Below, piece after piece: positions 32,860 through 44,700 of a stretch of 64,000 nucleotides of DNA (position 1 is the stretch's first letter; each line of letters opens with the position of its first letter). Where the stretch lies: positions 545,316 to 609,315 of the forward strand of contig JAMXDE010000042.1 in the NCBI GenBank assembly GCA_026770025.1, given 5' to 3'. Source of the stretch: Craspedostauros australis (Eukaryota > Bacillariophyta > Bacillariophyceae > Mastogloiales > Achnanthaceae). Both the position numbers and the translations under genes were made by a program. The notes beneath the pieces are model-generated. The model worked only from the letters and a program-made list of their open reading frames with translations, made no database searches and was not told the DNA's origin.

Positions 32860-35800
32860 TCATTCAAATGTTCTCGATGTGTCAAGGTACGACTTCTCAT
32901 GCTCTCGTTGCAAGTCGGCCTTGATGTTCTTGGTGAAGCCGTCACTTGTGTTCTGCTCGGATTTGACGAAAATTATTTCAATGGTCTTGTTGATTACCAT
33001 GTTCCTCACGTAGTGATGGCGCACGTCGATGTGCCGCGATCGTTGAGATGTTGATGGGTTCTTGGCGATGAAGATTGCTCTGATATTTTCCACGCGGACC
33101 TTGATCGGTGTCTTCACTGGGACGCCCACACTTTCAAGTAGCTGCATGACGAAGAAGATCTCCTTTGCTGCTTCGGATGAGCTGAGTGTGACGGCCTTCT
33201 GTGCCTTGGATCGCCAAAGGATTGGCCCCTTGCACAGGTATAAGATGAACCCTCCTACGCTGATTCTCGTGTTCTTGTCTCCTGCATATTCGCTATCGCA
33301 GAAGAGCTCCATGTCCCAGCCGTCATTATCTGGACGTGCTGGATGGATCTTCAATCCATAGTCCTTTGTATCGATCACGTACTTGATGATCCGATACATC
33401 TCCTTCATTGCAGCCTTGGTGGGCCCGATCAATACCTTGGAGAGCTCCCTCACAGGGTTCGCGATGTCTGGTCGCGAGTGCTTGATGAGGAAGAGTAGCA
33501 TACCGACGCCTTGGCGGTATTCGGCATGTTCTTCCGGTCCGACCTTCTGCAATCCGTTGTCTTCGGATGGTTGTACAATGATTTGACCCAGGGTTCCCGG
33601 TGTCGCGTAGCGTTGCATCTTCTCAACCTTGGCTCCAAACTCTTTGATGAGATGTCGGATGAGATGTGGTTGACGCAATGTTGCTCTGGTCTTGTCATGG
33701 TTCAGTTTGATGTTACAGCTGAGGTAATCTCCGAGTCCGCGCTCGATTGTTACCTTGAACTTGCTGCCTTGGATGTCCTTCAGGAATCTCTCCAATGCCT
33801 TGGAGTCTCCACAGCAGAAGCAATCGTCCATGTAGATGGCCACGATCATGCTTCCTTCGTTCGTCTTCCTGTAGAACAGGCACGAGTCTGCTGCACTCTG
33901 TTCGAAGTTGATATTCTTGAGGGTCGACACCAACATTTTGAACCACTGCCTGGGGCTCTGCACAAGTCCATAGATTGGCTTGTGTAGGGTCAGGGCTTCG
34001 TCTGCTTGATGATCCATCCTGTTGGGACAGTTCATGTAGATCTCCTCGTCGAGGTCTCCGTGTAGGAATGCCGTTACAACATCGACGAGTGCGCAGTCCA
34101 TCTTCTTGATCAGCATGATCACCATCATGACTTGGTAGGTCACGTCGTGGATGACGAGTGAGTAATGCTCTTGGAAGTCTACTCCTGCGACTTGTGAATA
34201 GCCACATGCAACGAGTCGTGCTCGATGTGTGCCGTCGCGTTTCAGTTTGAAGACCCATATACATTTGCAGCATCTGTGGCCGCATGGGATGGCGTCTCGT
34301 TTGATCTTGCTGTACACCTTGTGTGTATCCATGGAGTCGAACTCCTTTTTGATGGCTGCTCGGTATCCCTTTCGATGGATGGGATCTGGGTGATTGAAAG
34401 CTCCATCGAATGTTGTTGGTTTGATGTGCTTCTTTGGTTCTTTGATTTGGTCCTGCATCGACAGTCCGATGTCAATCGCTGATGTCTCGGTAATGATTAC
34501 ATTCATTCCGTAAAGTCCCATTGTGCTATGATGAGTGATTTCGATCTCTTCTTCTCCGTCTACGATTTCTTCATCATCTGTAGTCTCATTGTTGGATTTG
34601 TCAGTTATCTCATCGCTGAGTTCGTCACTCTCTTCGTTGGATGATGACTCGCTCTCATAGCCTTCCTCCTTTCGACCTCGTTCATTGAAGTCTGCGAGCT
34701 CACGCAGAGCTCTTGGAATGCTCTTCCCTGTAGTCGGTTTGGGATTAATTTCTCCCTTCCTGCCTCGTGCTTCGTGACGTCGGATTCTCTCCTTTCTAGC
34801 CATGTCACGCTTGCTTGGTTTGGTTGGTGGAGGTTTTGATGGTGTGTCATGTGTAGACCTTGCTGGTGTGTTCGGAGGAGTGACGCCTGTGTCATCGTCG
34901 GCTTCATCGCCGGATGGTTGGATTTCGTCATCCTCCTGATTGGATTCGCTCCGATCTTCGTTGTTGTTATGGATTAGTTGAGTTACTGCTCCATCATCTT
35001 CGTCATCCTCATCGTCGCAATCTGATAAGATGTGATACTTGTTCGTGTCGGCGAAAGATACTCTCTTCGCTTCTGATGTTCGACGTATTGCCATCCTTGG
35101 CATTGCTCCCTTCCGTCCAATGGTTGTGAAGCTGTCTGCGTCTGTCGTTCCTACTTTGTTGGATATGTTCGGTGCTGACGCCCAGCCACGGAACTGTCCG
35201 TATGATTGGTTGAGCCACTTGATGTCCCGTGAACAGATGAGTGACTTCGTTGATGGTCTGTACATGTTGTAGACTCCTGATGCATGTTGGTGTGCATAAC
35301 CGATGAACATCATCTCTTCTCCTCTGTTCTTGAGTTTGGCGGTGATCCCGCCATAGGTAGTCTTCACAACACCCACCTCTCCGAAAGTGCGGAGTGCGTC
35401 TGCATATGGTGGATCATTGCCAAAGAATTGGCGATGTGGTGACTCCTTTTGGTTCTTCGCTACAGTGATGTTGGCGATGGCGGTGGCAGTGCTCGCAGCT
35501 GCTGCCCACAGACCATGCCTATACTCTTCGTCGAGCTGTGCTCCGTTGAGCATGGAGCGGATCTTGGTGTAGAGGTACGCGAACTTGCGTTCTACTCTAC
35601 CGATCTGTTGCGGCGTGTTCGATGCCGTGAATTCGAATTTCACGTTGAGTCCTGCATCGATGAGAATATCCTGCATGGATTTGTTCTCTCCGCTGTTGTC
35701 ACCTCAGAAGATGATCTGTTGGTCACCAGTCTGTGATTTGATCGTTTGAACGAATCGTTTGATGTACCCTGGTTGATCACTCTTGTTCTTGAGAAAGAAA

Positions 35801-38800
35801 CTCCAGCAGTGATCCGTGCAGTCGTCCACGATCAGGGTCCAGTAGCGTTTATCCCCGAAGCTTATGTGTTTAGTGTAACTAATGTCAATGAAGAGCCGTT
35901 CGCCGCGGCGAGTTGCTCTTGGAATTGTTGCTTTTGGAATGTTCTTCACTCTTGCGTTCGCGACCGCGCAGTCGCGACATACCGGCATCTCGCCGATGAT
36001 CTTCCATCCGTACTGAGCGGCCGTCCGCTTCATGGTCTCGAGTGGCGCGTGGCCGAGCATTCGGTGCAGGTTCACCGCGCTGATCTCCTTGGATGGACTC
36101 TTGATGATGGCTGTGCAAGCCTTGTCGTCGTCTGTTGGCATGATGGGATGCATCTGCACTCCCGTGATGAATCCGTTGGATGTGAGGAAGACTCAATCGA
36201 ACACGATCTTCGTTCCGGATCCGTTGATGATGTCCATCAGAATGCCATTGTTGCCAATCTGGTAGCCGTTGTACAGAGCCTTGTTCGTGGAGAAAAGGTT
36301 CACTGCCATCTTGGGTGTGTACTTCACATCATCAAGCCGGATGATGTGGCCAGTGTTGTCTTGTTGCTTGACCTTCAAGCGAATGGATCCCATTTTGGGA
36401 GGGTCCAGCTTCGTGCTGTCTCCCACTTGGACGAAGGACTTGATGTGCTGCACGTTGAAGAGAGCGGCGTCCGAGTTGACGATGTGACACGAAGCTCCAC
36501 TGTCAGCAAGCCAGGTGTTCTTGTTGACCTTGTCCTTGTACTTGGTGCTCAGCTCGTGGAGCTGCTCCACGGCGGCTGCAGCTATCTCGTCGTCGTAGCT
36601 TCCATCGTCTTCGTCTTCATGGACTCCATCTTCATTGTATGGATGATGGTGATCTTCATCATCCATGTCGTTGGGTAGTTGCGTGTAGTCTGATGGAATC
36701 GTACTGTTCCGATGTGATCCTGTGGCTGGATCATATGGGTTGACGCGTGGTCGTTCGCGCAAGAGCACACGCATGCATCCTCCAAGGATGTAGTGCAGAT
36801 CCGTCTCTGGAATCGTCTCTGTGTCAGCCGCTTCCAGTATGCGATTGATGACGACCGAATTGACGAGAATCTCTTCGATTGATCTGAAGTTCTCGGACAG
36901 AATGGATCCCATCATGTTCACCCATATTGGTCTGAGCACTCCTTGTGCGACGCCTGGGAATAGTTTCACTCCTGCTTCCATTACGGCATCGAAGATGAGC
37001 TGCTTCTGGATTACCAATGCTGTTTCTGTTGCATATGGAACGGTATCATGACGATGGAGGTAGTTGGAGTTGTTGGGATCCTCAATCGGTGGGAAGTCGA
37101 TGTCTCTTGGATAGACGACACGCTCGTTTGGATTGAAGCTGTCATCCGGATGATCCTCGGTTTCGTCGCTGTCATCTTCGTCGAAGATACCCGATCTGTT
37201 GTTCCCCGCCGCTGGAGGAGGCGGTGCTGCGCCGCCGTTCGTTTCGTCTCTGCCTCTATCATTGTCGTTGATCTCGTCGTCAGCCTCTTCACTCATGGCC
37301 TCTTCGATGTCACTATCGTTGGCCTCGTTGCCCATCTCGGCTCCGTCGCCGTATGAACCGATCAGGTCGTTCGCGTTGAAGCAGCATTCGTAGCTCACTT
37401 CGCGTCTTGGATCCACTTCGTGGATGATTGGCTCCTCACTGAGCCACTCCGGGACGATCTCATCGTCCTGCACTTCGTCGTCACTCCCGACGTATTCGAA
37501 GTTATCGAAGAAGGAGTCTTCAATGTAGTCGTCGGACACCAACATGCAGAGCGGCGTGTCCTTTGCCAAGAGTACCATCTCGTGCCCGCTCTTGTCGTGT
37601 CCTTCCGTTGCCGTGTTAGCTTGTTCGTTGGCCTTCTTGTTCTCGTTGAACTTCTTCTTTCGGCACTCCGCCTCGCAGTGTCCAAAGATGCCACAGTAGT
37701 TGCACTTCCCGTTGAAGCCGCTTCCTTTGTTGCGGTTGTTGTTGCGCTTTCCGTTCATCTTGTTGTTGTTGTTGTTTTTCTTGTTGTTCGATTTCTTGCG
37801 TTCTGGGCAATCGGCGGATCTATGGCCATACATGCCACAGTTGTGACAAGTACCCTTGAAGTTATTGGTGCTTGTGAAGCCGGTGTCGTTGCTCTTTGTG
37901 TTACTGTCTTGGAAGTTGTCGATGTACGCCTTGCCTCCTTGATGAGTGGCGTATGCTGTTCGGAGTACTCCTCTGATCGCGTTGATGGTAACCAGTTCCG
38001 GATTAAACGTGAGTTGATGTTGGAAGTTCACGATGTGGGTTCTGTACTCGCTGCTCACCGTGCTGAGGATCTGCATGATCATTTCCTCGTCCGTGATCTC
38101 GTACTTGACATCGTGGAGACGCGATCGTAAACCTTCGAGTCGTGTGATGTAGATGTCAGGGTCCGAGTCTCTCTTCATCTTTTCGTTGTTGAATTGGCGC
38201 TTGAGTTTGATCTTCGTTGCTGCATCGGATGGACGGAACTTCTCCGCGAGAACGTTCCACGCTGCGTGTGGATCTCCTTCGGGGTAGTCGTTGGAGACGC
38301 ATTGGTTGATGTACTGGATGGCCTGCTTGCCCTTTCCTTTCTCTGCATCCATCATGAGGATCAGATCGCTGAAGCAGTCGCATCCCAGTTCGTAGATTTC
38401 CTCCATCGCTTCCTTGGCATCGTCGGTGGCTGCTGCGATCTCACTCACTGTTGGTACCTTGGTCTTCCCCAACATCACGTCTCTCGTCTTCTGTGCACGA
38501 GCGTATGCCTTCGCTTGGGACTCCCATGCGCTGTAGTCTTCCTGTTCACCGCTGAACATTGGCGCCTTGATGCGTCGCTTGTTCATGTTGGCTGATGTTG
38601 CCATGTTGATTCGTTGTTTCGTTGTTGGCGCGCTCGCGCCCTTGATTTCCGTCGGTTTCTGTGTTGCGGTTTCTTCGATTTTCGCTTGTTGTTTTGCGAG
38701 GATTGATTTGCTCACAAATTCTCCTCCTGGTGGTGTCTCACTTTTCCCACTCTGTTTGGCTGTGCGAATGCTCTCCGTCACACCAGTCTCCTCTTGCTTG

Positions 38801-39009
38801 ACCGCCTTGAGAATCCTCTTCTCCTCGCGGTGTAGTCTTGCAGACCGTTCTTCTTCGGTCTCGTCGATCGCGCTTGCGTCTGCGCCTGATAGGACAGTAG
38901 CCGCGGCTGCTTCCTTCTCTTGTCGTGGTGGAGTCTCACTCGCACCTTCTTCTCTCTTGATAGTCGGGTTGGACAGAGGGATTTCTCTCAATTCCTCTTC
39001 CTCGCTCAT
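32860..39009 (-). pseudogene. E1 gag-pol polyprotein with two in-frame TGA stops
   Basis: One frame of about 2050 codons, interrupted only by TGA at 36193-36195 and at 35704-35706. From the N-terminus: an acidic/basic gag; two CCHC zinc knuckles near residues 386 and 440 (CHNCGMYGHRSADC and CNYCGIFGHCEAEC); a long acidic insert containing an unknown helical segment near residues 690-790; and the protease ADSGASCH near 836. Then come the integrase zinc region HRMLGHAP...CRDC and core (FIDISY, GDNSGEN), the reverse transcriptase with YMDD, and RNase H (SDSEYAGDKN). Compared with E2, RNase H has lost eight residues after TLSSSEA, next to a catalytic Glu. Both stops fall where E2 has Arg. The element is therefore non-functional. 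Confidence 0.9.
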
Positions 39010-39091
39010 TCAGTCTGCTGCTCTTAAATGATGTTCGTCTTCCTCGCATGATCCGATCCGCGGGCTCGCCCTGATCTATCGTTTATAAACG

Positions 39092-39860
39092 TGTTGGCAA
39101 GTTCCGCTCACGGTAACCTACGATCGTGGAAGATGGTGTTGGTTGATAGTCGTCTGTTTGCTATTTCATTACTTGGTTACTCCGATCCTCTTGGTGTACA
39201 CCAGTTGTCTTGCCCGATGCTCTCAGCGCTTCAATCTGTTTTGTAGATTCGGTCTCTGACTATGAGTCGGTACGCGAGATCCTCTCTCGCTCCTCTCTGT
39301 ATTCTCTCTCTCTCTCTCTCAACATCGTGTGCTCGTGCTACACGATACTCTGTGTTCGATGCGTACTCCGCATTCAACACTCCGTTCGTTCAGTACTGGT
39401 TCCTACTCCATGAGTACTTACCATTTGAAGTTCACCTTCAGTATCCATGATCTTCATGGGTCATCGGATCTTCGCCTCCTGCTCTGACTTGGAGACAGAT
39501 GTCGATGTGGTGACACGATGACATCCTGTTGACGTCAGTAGGCGTCCTTCTGCTCTCCAGATGTCACGTTCCATTGGTGATGCAGCAGTCTGTCAGATGA
39601 TATCGTCATCTGAGGTTTAGTTGGGAAGTACCTCAAGATTCTCTTGGTACCATTGATGGATGGACGGACGATCTTCTAATTCTCTTAGAAATCGTTGATT
39701 GCAAATTTCCTCCAGAAATCTTGCTCTTTTTCGTGTGTTCCATTTCTGCTGTAATTCTGACGAATCACAGCATACTATCGACACGAGTGTAGTTATACCG
39801 TCCAAGTGCGTATGAGAGAATAATGGGTGAACGATGCACATATACGCGTACATCTCGACA
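39092..39860 (-). repeat. E1 5' LTR
   Basis: About 769 bp, partner of 32062-32839. It contains a CT-rich run (about 39303-39320) not expanded in the other copy. Confidence 0.83.
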
Positions 39861-39935
39861 TATACTCACATGTACATCTCGACAATCGCCTACCCTGTAG
39901 CACTGAACCAAGTACATCAGTGCAGGGTCTCGCCA

Positions 39936-39940
39936 AGTTG
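39936..39940. repeat. Left target-site duplication of solo LTR
   Basis: AGTTG directly before the solo LTR, repeated at 40564-40568. Confidence 0.85.
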
Positions 39941-40563
39941 TATTAGCGCACGCTAAATCTCTAACAATAGCGACACCCGTCGACCAATCAGAAATCTTCA
40001 CTTTTCTTACCTTTTCCGTTCCGAACGGAAATTTTGGTCGAAAATCCGTTGTGTCAGATTTGTGTCGCATTTCGCATCGCAAGAATCGTTTTCCCTCAAT
40101 CACAGATCCAAAAATGTCGCGGAAATTGATTTCTTGCCAAGATGAACCAATCTGCCCAATCAGGACAGACTTGGATCTTGGGTGTGACACGTGCGAATCT
40201 TACCAAGACCTTCTCAAGTGAATACGATCAATCGTGTGATCGTACTACTAGCAACATCGTGAGAAGATGTAATTCACAACACGTGGTATCGCGGTGTTTT
40301 GTTCATTGACCTTTTGCACCTCATCTTCACGCAGTAACACGCACATTTGCCGTGTTGTCTCCGTGTTAATTTCACTTGCAATTTGCATGAGACCTGTCAT
40401 GTCTCTCTCATGCTCACAGTTCTCAAGAATCCATCTTGTGAGCTCGCCTGCATTCTACTACACATACGAAGAATACTCAATAACAACACTCATCCTCACC
40501 CCAACAACGATCTGATCACTCTATGTTTCGGTGCGGAATCCCATCCTTGATTTCGTTCTAACA
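39941..40563 (+). mobile_element. Solo LTR of the E3 family
   Basis: 623 bp from TATTAGCGCACGC to TTCTAACA, the reverse complement of the E3 LTR (631 bp) with scattered differences. It is flanked by perfect AGTTG direct repeats, so a complete element inserted here and its interior was later lost by LTR-LTR recombination. Orientation is opposite to E3. Confidence 0.92.
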
Positions 40564-40568
40564 AGTTG
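40564..40568. repeat. Right target-site duplication of solo LTR
   Basis: AGTTG directly after the solo LTR. Confidence 0.85.
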
Positions 40569-40856
40569 TGTGACATCATTTCTTCACCCTACTAACACCA
40601 CAAGCTAACTCATAATAAACACAGACAAAGATTAGCTACAAAGCACTCTTCTACTCATCCTTACAGTAACAACTCTTCAATCAATACACCTCTCTTGAAC
40701 TGCATCACACGGCTATCCCGAAGCCGGCAGATCCAAGAGGCATTCTCCACCGATTCGCGCCGTCTACGCCCGAATCCTAACTAATGTGTTGCATCTGCTT
40801 TTCTGACTCAAGCTTGGTACGTATGGACGCCTCATCGTCCCCTGTCGACAGCTGGG
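40569..40856 (-). pseudogene. E4 pol remnant beyond the E2 insertion
   Basis: Joined conceptually to 48247 upward with one copy of the duplicated target, the minus strand continues the E4 pol frame for 24 codons before a TAG at 40777-40779. The rest is decayed. It shows that E4 sequence lies on both sides of E2. No further pol domains are recognisable. Confidence 0.5.
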
Positions 40857-41634
40857 TGTTGGAAATCCGAGGTTATAGTAGTAGACTAATCTGTTATCAG
40901 TCTGTACCGTTTTAGAACTGTGAGCACAACATGCTCATCTCCTTTCGATTCCAGTTTCACAACAAGCATGATCTGCAGTAGCCACTCGAGGTCTCACCCT
41001 TTAGCTTGGCTTCTTTCGTCTGCATCTTCATCTTGCTTTCATCGTGGTTCATCGCTTGTTTAGCTGAGAGTTGGAGAGTACCTACATTCGTCAAGTTCAT
41101 ACTCGTAGACCTGTAGGTACCTCTCCTTCGGTCTCCTGTCACTTCACTGGTCCCACTTCATTTCAGTTCCTCCCTCCGGTCATCTCGATGGTTGCCTTTG
41201 GATGCTTGGAACTTATTGTCATCTGGATCGTGGTCTTGGGTGAATAGGGATCGCCTCTGTTTCGCTTTCTCACATTAGGTTCTCAGGGACGCGTCGACTT
41301 GTTCAGATATATTGGTTGTCGCGCTCATTCGATTCACTCAGGGCTGGTGTGTTGCCATCGTCATAGATCTCTCGGTTCCCGACCGTTATTGGGACATGGC
41401 CGAGTAGGCCACTGGATGAGGGTGCTTGGATGTCGCATAAGACAGGTAAGGCCATTGGGCTGTCCGAGTGCAACTGGTCGATTGCTGGGTTGCGGTTTGT
41501 CTGGGAGATGCTATTGGGGGTTGCGGCAATCATGGGTATCTTTGCACTTAATACCATTCCTGTTCCAGTCAGTCCTCATGGGAGCTGCGGTAGAATAGGG
41601 TATCTTTGCAAAGTCGTACCCCCGATTCCTGACA
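40857..41634 (-). repeat. E2 3' LTR
   Basis: 778 bp, TGTTGGAAATCC to GATTCCTGACA on the + strand. No differences seen from 47464-48241. Small open frames inside it are duplicated exactly in the other LTR and are not genes. Confidence 0.95.
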
Positions 41635-41730
41635 CCCTTCCATTGTCGCACCACCATACTCACTCACACACACAAATCGTCTTTCGTCTCACTCCCTTGT
41701 CTCGCTCTTGCACTCATCTCTTTTGTCCCA

Positions 41731-44700
41731 TTAATCCATAGTCGATCTCAATTGAATGATGTTCCCTTTGTGTCTATCGTAGATCTCCTTCTTTGTGTTC
41801 TTGGTGAAGCCGTCTGCGATGTTGTCCTCTGAGCGCACAAATTGAATTCGTGCCTCTCCGTTGTCTATCAGCTCCCGAGTGAAATGATGTCGTATATCGA
41901 TGTGTCTCGTTCGCGCTGATGTCGACGGGTTGGAGGCAATGAAGATAGCCCCCACATTGTCCACGTATACATCCACTGGTTTGGTCATCGTCAACCCGAT
42001 GTCCTCCATTAGCTGCGTGAGGAAGCGAATCTCTTTTCCTGCTTCTGACAGGGCGACGTATTCCGCCTCTGTCGAGCTGAGAGTTACACTTCGTTGTGCC
42101 TTCGATCTCCATACGATGGGCACCCCTTGCAGTAGGACGAGATGTCCTCCGACACTGATCCGGTTATCCTTGTCTCCCGCAAATTCGCTGTCTGCGTAGA
42201 TCTCGATCTTCCATGCGTCGTTCTCCAGCGGGGTTGGTTGCATTCGTAGTCCGTAGTCCCTCGTGTCCGATACGAACTTCATTACTCGCAGCATCTCCTT
42301 GTATGCTGCAGCTGATGGTCCGTCCAGCACCTTGGTAAGTTCGCGCACCGCATTCGCAATGTCTGGTCGCGAGTGCTTCACCAAGTATAGTAGCATACCT
42401 ACTCCGCTTCGGTATCTGCTGTGTCGGTTACTGTCCACTTTGGGTAGGTCGCTGTTTCTTTGGATACCCTGTCCTGGTGTTCCTGGAGTTCCGTATCGTT
42501 GTAGAGTCAGCACGTCATCCTTAAATGTATCCATGATGTTTTTGATGATGTGTGGTTGGTTCACCCAACAGTTCGACTGATCGTTGTTGAAGATGATCTT
42601 GCAGCTGAGGTAGTCTTCCAGGTCGTTCTCCACCTTGATTCCGAATTGCTCAGCTTTGATGTCGATGGTCAGTTGCTTCAATTCCTCCTTTTCTCCGATG
42701 CATAGGCAGTCGTCGACGTAGGTGCCTATCAGCAGTAGTCTCCCTTCCTGATTCCGAATCAGAAGGCATGGATCCACTTTGCTCTGTCGAAATCCCAGCT
42801 TGAGTAGAATGTCGACCAGCTTTTTGTTCCATTGTCTGGCGCTCTGCACTAATCCGTAGATGGTCTTCTTGAGCAGCAAGCATTCGTCGGCCTCATGCCT
42901 CATCCCCTTTGGGCATTGCATGTAGATCTCTTCGTCGAGTTCTCCATGCAAGAATGCTGTCTCGAAGTCGATGATCATACTATCCATGTGCAGCAGCATC
43001 TTCATAGTGAGCATGATGCGGTAGGTTGCATCATGAATCACTGGTGCGTGGTGTGCTGAGAAGTCCACTCCTGCTATCTGTGAGTAGCCGCAGGCGACGA
43101 GTCTGGCCCGGAAGACTCCGTTCCTCTTCTCCTTGAATACCCATTTGGTCTTCACGCATCGTCGATCTCTCGGCATTCGGTTCCTCTTGATCTTCTCCCA
43201 TACTCCTCTTCTGGTCATATCGTTGAACTCCTTATTGATGGCCTCTCTCCACTTCTTCCTCTTCTCGGGATCTGCATGGTCCCAGCATTCTTCGAAGGTG
43301 GTAGGGTCTAGCATCATAGCTACGCTTGCTTGCTCGGGTCTGACTCGATCATTCGTCACTTGGCTTGCAGCGATGAAGTCATCCAATCTCATCTTTCCGT
43401 GAGTGGTGTCTATCATCATCCCTGCGACGTCTCTGTTGAACATCGATCCGTCTGTATGGAAGCTCGGCCCCTCTGTCGCCGCTGTTTCGGCTTCCTTCTC
43501 TTGGGCAGTCTCTTGCTTCTCCTCGTCAGATTCCGAGGTCTCACTGGATCCGTAGTCTCTGTCCTCCTTAGGAACGGGCGAATTGTTATACCCTGCGAGA
43601 TCTCTGACCATTCTTGGTACGTACGCAACAGGTGTTGCGACTGGAGTCGAGGGCGGTTCTTTCTCTACCGTTCTTTCCTCACTCCTTCCATCCTCGTCCC
43701 TTCCGGATTCATCGCCGATGTCTTCGTCTGGTTCCTGATCCTCCTGGACGAGTAGCAGGTCGTCCTGCTCTAGCGCAGCACTTTCTGAATCTCCTTGTTC
43801 TCTGATTCTGCTGCGCTGCTCATCGTCATCGGACTCTATATCATTCATGCTATCCGATTGACGAAGCCAAGTTACGCCTCTCTCTGGAGACGAGTCTCTT
43901 GATGAGGAATCGTCGTCTGTGTTCATCACTCTGGATCTGTTGGCATCCTTGATACCCTTGAACTCTCCATACGACTTATTCAACCATGTCACGTCCCGAG
44001 TCATAAGGATTCTCGAGGTGGCAAGGTTCATCATGCGGTACACTCCTTTCGCGTGCGACTCTCCGTATCCCACGAACATGGCAGGTTTGGAGCGGTCGTC
44101 TAGTTTGGCCTTGATAGCCTGTCCACCGATGTGTACCATCCCCATTTCGCCGAACACACGCAGGTCATTTGCATACTTCGGGATTTTTCCGTTCAACAGT
44201 ATACATGCTGGTTCCCTTGACTTCGTGCCAATGATGTTCTCCAGCTGCGTCGCCGTGTGAGCAGCCTCTGCCCACAGTTTGCCTCGCGTTGATTTTGGTA
44301 GATGGGTCTGGTTCAGCATGGCGCGTACTTTGCCGTAGAGTGTCGCGAATTTCCTTTCGACGCGACCATTCTGTTGCGGCGTCGATGCCGCAGTGTACTC
44401 GAAGGTTGGGGCGAATCCCTTGTTAAGTAAGAGTTTCTCTGCAGAACGATTCTCTCCTGCGTTGTCGCATCTGACATTTTGAACCGTTACTCGCTGGTTC
44501 GCTTCGAGCCATTGGAACAACAAAAGCATCTTCGACCCCACGTCGCTTTTCTCTGTGATGAAGTAACTCCAGCAGTAGTCACTGTAATCGTCGATCACAA
44601 GAAGCCAGTATTTGCCCTTTCCCAGGCTGTGTGTCTGAACACTTGATGTGTCCATGAACAATCGATCCCCGACTCCTTTCGCTCGTTGTTGAGTCGCTTT

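Larger units (their letters stand above)
32062..39860 (-). mobile_element. E1: degenerate Ty1/copia LTR retrotransposon
   Basis: A full-length but inactive element transcribed leftward. LTR-like repeats at 32062-32839 and 39092-39860 share blocks such as TGTTGGCAAGTTCCGCTCAC, CTGTTTGCTATTTCATTAC and the end ACATCTCGACA, but differ at many positions. A purine tract GGAAGGG directly precedes the 3' LTR. The 5' LTR is separated from the gag ATG by 82 nt. Flanking 5-mers (ATACA, TATAC) are not a clean duplication. The right boundary is uncertain because the terminal ACATCTCGACA recurs 24 bp further on, ending at 39884. Confidence 0.88.
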
